From Duganella dendranthematis (GTDB taxonomy: Bacteria > Pseudomonadota > Gammaproteobacteria > Burkholderiales > Burkholderiaceae_D), in contig NZ_CP051684.1 in assembly GCF_012849375.1 (NCBI RefSeq), positions 248,001-312,000 on the forward strand: a DNA stretch of 64,000 nt. Direction: 5' to 3'. Under the pieces are notes generated by a model. That model did not search any database. It was not told where the DNA came from and worked only from the letters and a program-made list of their open reading frames with translations. The translations under genes were made by a program, and so were the position numbers. Positions 63,763-64,000 of the stretch are shown piece after piece; position 1 is the first letter of the stretch, and each line of letters starts with the position of its first letter.

Positions 63763-64000
63763 TTAGATATAAGCGGGCACGCAGCATTGCTTGTGCTCGA
63801 TATGATGTTCAAATTCTTCGCGGAATTGCTTGATGAACGCACGCATCGGCATGGCCGCCGCGTCGCCCAGCGCGCAAATCGTGCGGCCCTGGATGTTGTC
63901 GCAGATCGAGTTCAGCACGTCCAGATCCGACTTGCGGCCCTGACCGTTTTCGATACGGTGGATCATGCGGTACATCCAGCCCGTACCTTCACGGCATGGG
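63763..64000 (-). CDS. nuoF: NADH-quinone oxidoreductase subunit F, C-terminal part
   Basis: The minus-strand frame entering at 64000 reads CREGTGWMYRMI, containing the cysteine of the N3 [4Fe-4S] cluster motif, then CDNIQGRTICALGDAAAMP with the fourth cluster Cys. It ends at 63763. This is the C-terminal end of the FMN- and NADH-binding subunit; the rest lies outside the window. It continues the nuo order and strand. Confidence 0.96.
   Translation of the reverse strand, partial: PCREGTGWMYRMIHRIENGQGRKSDLDVLNSICDNIQGRTICALGDAAAMPMRAFIKQFREEFEHHIEHKQCCVPAYI

Noticed and set aside
61491..63833. Plus-strand open frame of 780 codons opposite nuoG
   Set aside because: Antisense shadow of a well conserved complex I gene; no recognisable domain.

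Overview
The window is GC-rich, densely packed chromosomal DNA from a Gram-negative betaproteobacterium, most likely of the Oxalobacteraceae (Duganella, Massilia or Janthinobacterium type). I infer this from the nuoF-N operon followed by a DUF2818 gene and a NUDIX gene, from the gene content (mqo, class II fumC, protealysin-like protease, NmrA/LysR pairs) and from strong third-position GC bias. No tRNA, rRNA, CRISPR array, insertion sequence or prophage is visible. The long reading frames antisense to real genes are GC-bias shadows. No gap between genes exceeds 300 bases.

Layout. Positions 1-3717 (minus) hold a CheB-CheR-PAS fusion followed by a PAS histidine kinase cut by the window edge. 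Positions 3763-13019 (minus) are an mdtABC/muxABC-type RND efflux operon with its own outer-membrane lipoprotein; the mdtB gene carries a one-base frameshift. A two-component pair (13262-15267) diverges from it. Then come sppA, a sodium:solute symporter, an MFS exporter and an operon for a Rieske oxygenase, an outer-membrane barrel and an exported two-domain VOC protein (15307-23548).

On the plus strand (23723-28736) lie a cupin gene translationally overlapping mqo, then fumC, a DUF3820 gene and a protealysin-like M4 protease with its emfourin-type inhibitor. A cysteine-less glutaredoxin-fold protein, a SYLF lipoprotein, an EAL phosphodiesterase with degenerate GGDEF, an HDOD protein and a LysR regulator (28733-33876, minus) follow. 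The LysR gene diverges from pirin. ribA comes next, then an unusual three-gene operon (35536-40972): exported trypsin-like protease, FHA membrane protein, and propeller-type sensor kinase.

Positions 41042-50887 are accessory genes: TetR/MFS, LysR/NmrA/SDR, an M61 peptidase, an exported metallo-beta-lactamase-fold protein, small exported proteins, and a BrnT-like toxin overlapping a DUF433 gene. From 64000 down to 50827 (minus) runs an almost gapless series: nuoF (partial), G, H, I, J, K, L, M, N, DUF2818, NUDIX, an exported HExxH protein, ispD and ispF. Respiratory complex I and two isoprenoid-precursor enzymes may therefore share transcription.

The best candidates for something little described are the protease-FHA-sensor operon, the BrnT/DUF433 pair, the damaged or altered RND pump genes, and the VOC-barrel-Rieske operon.
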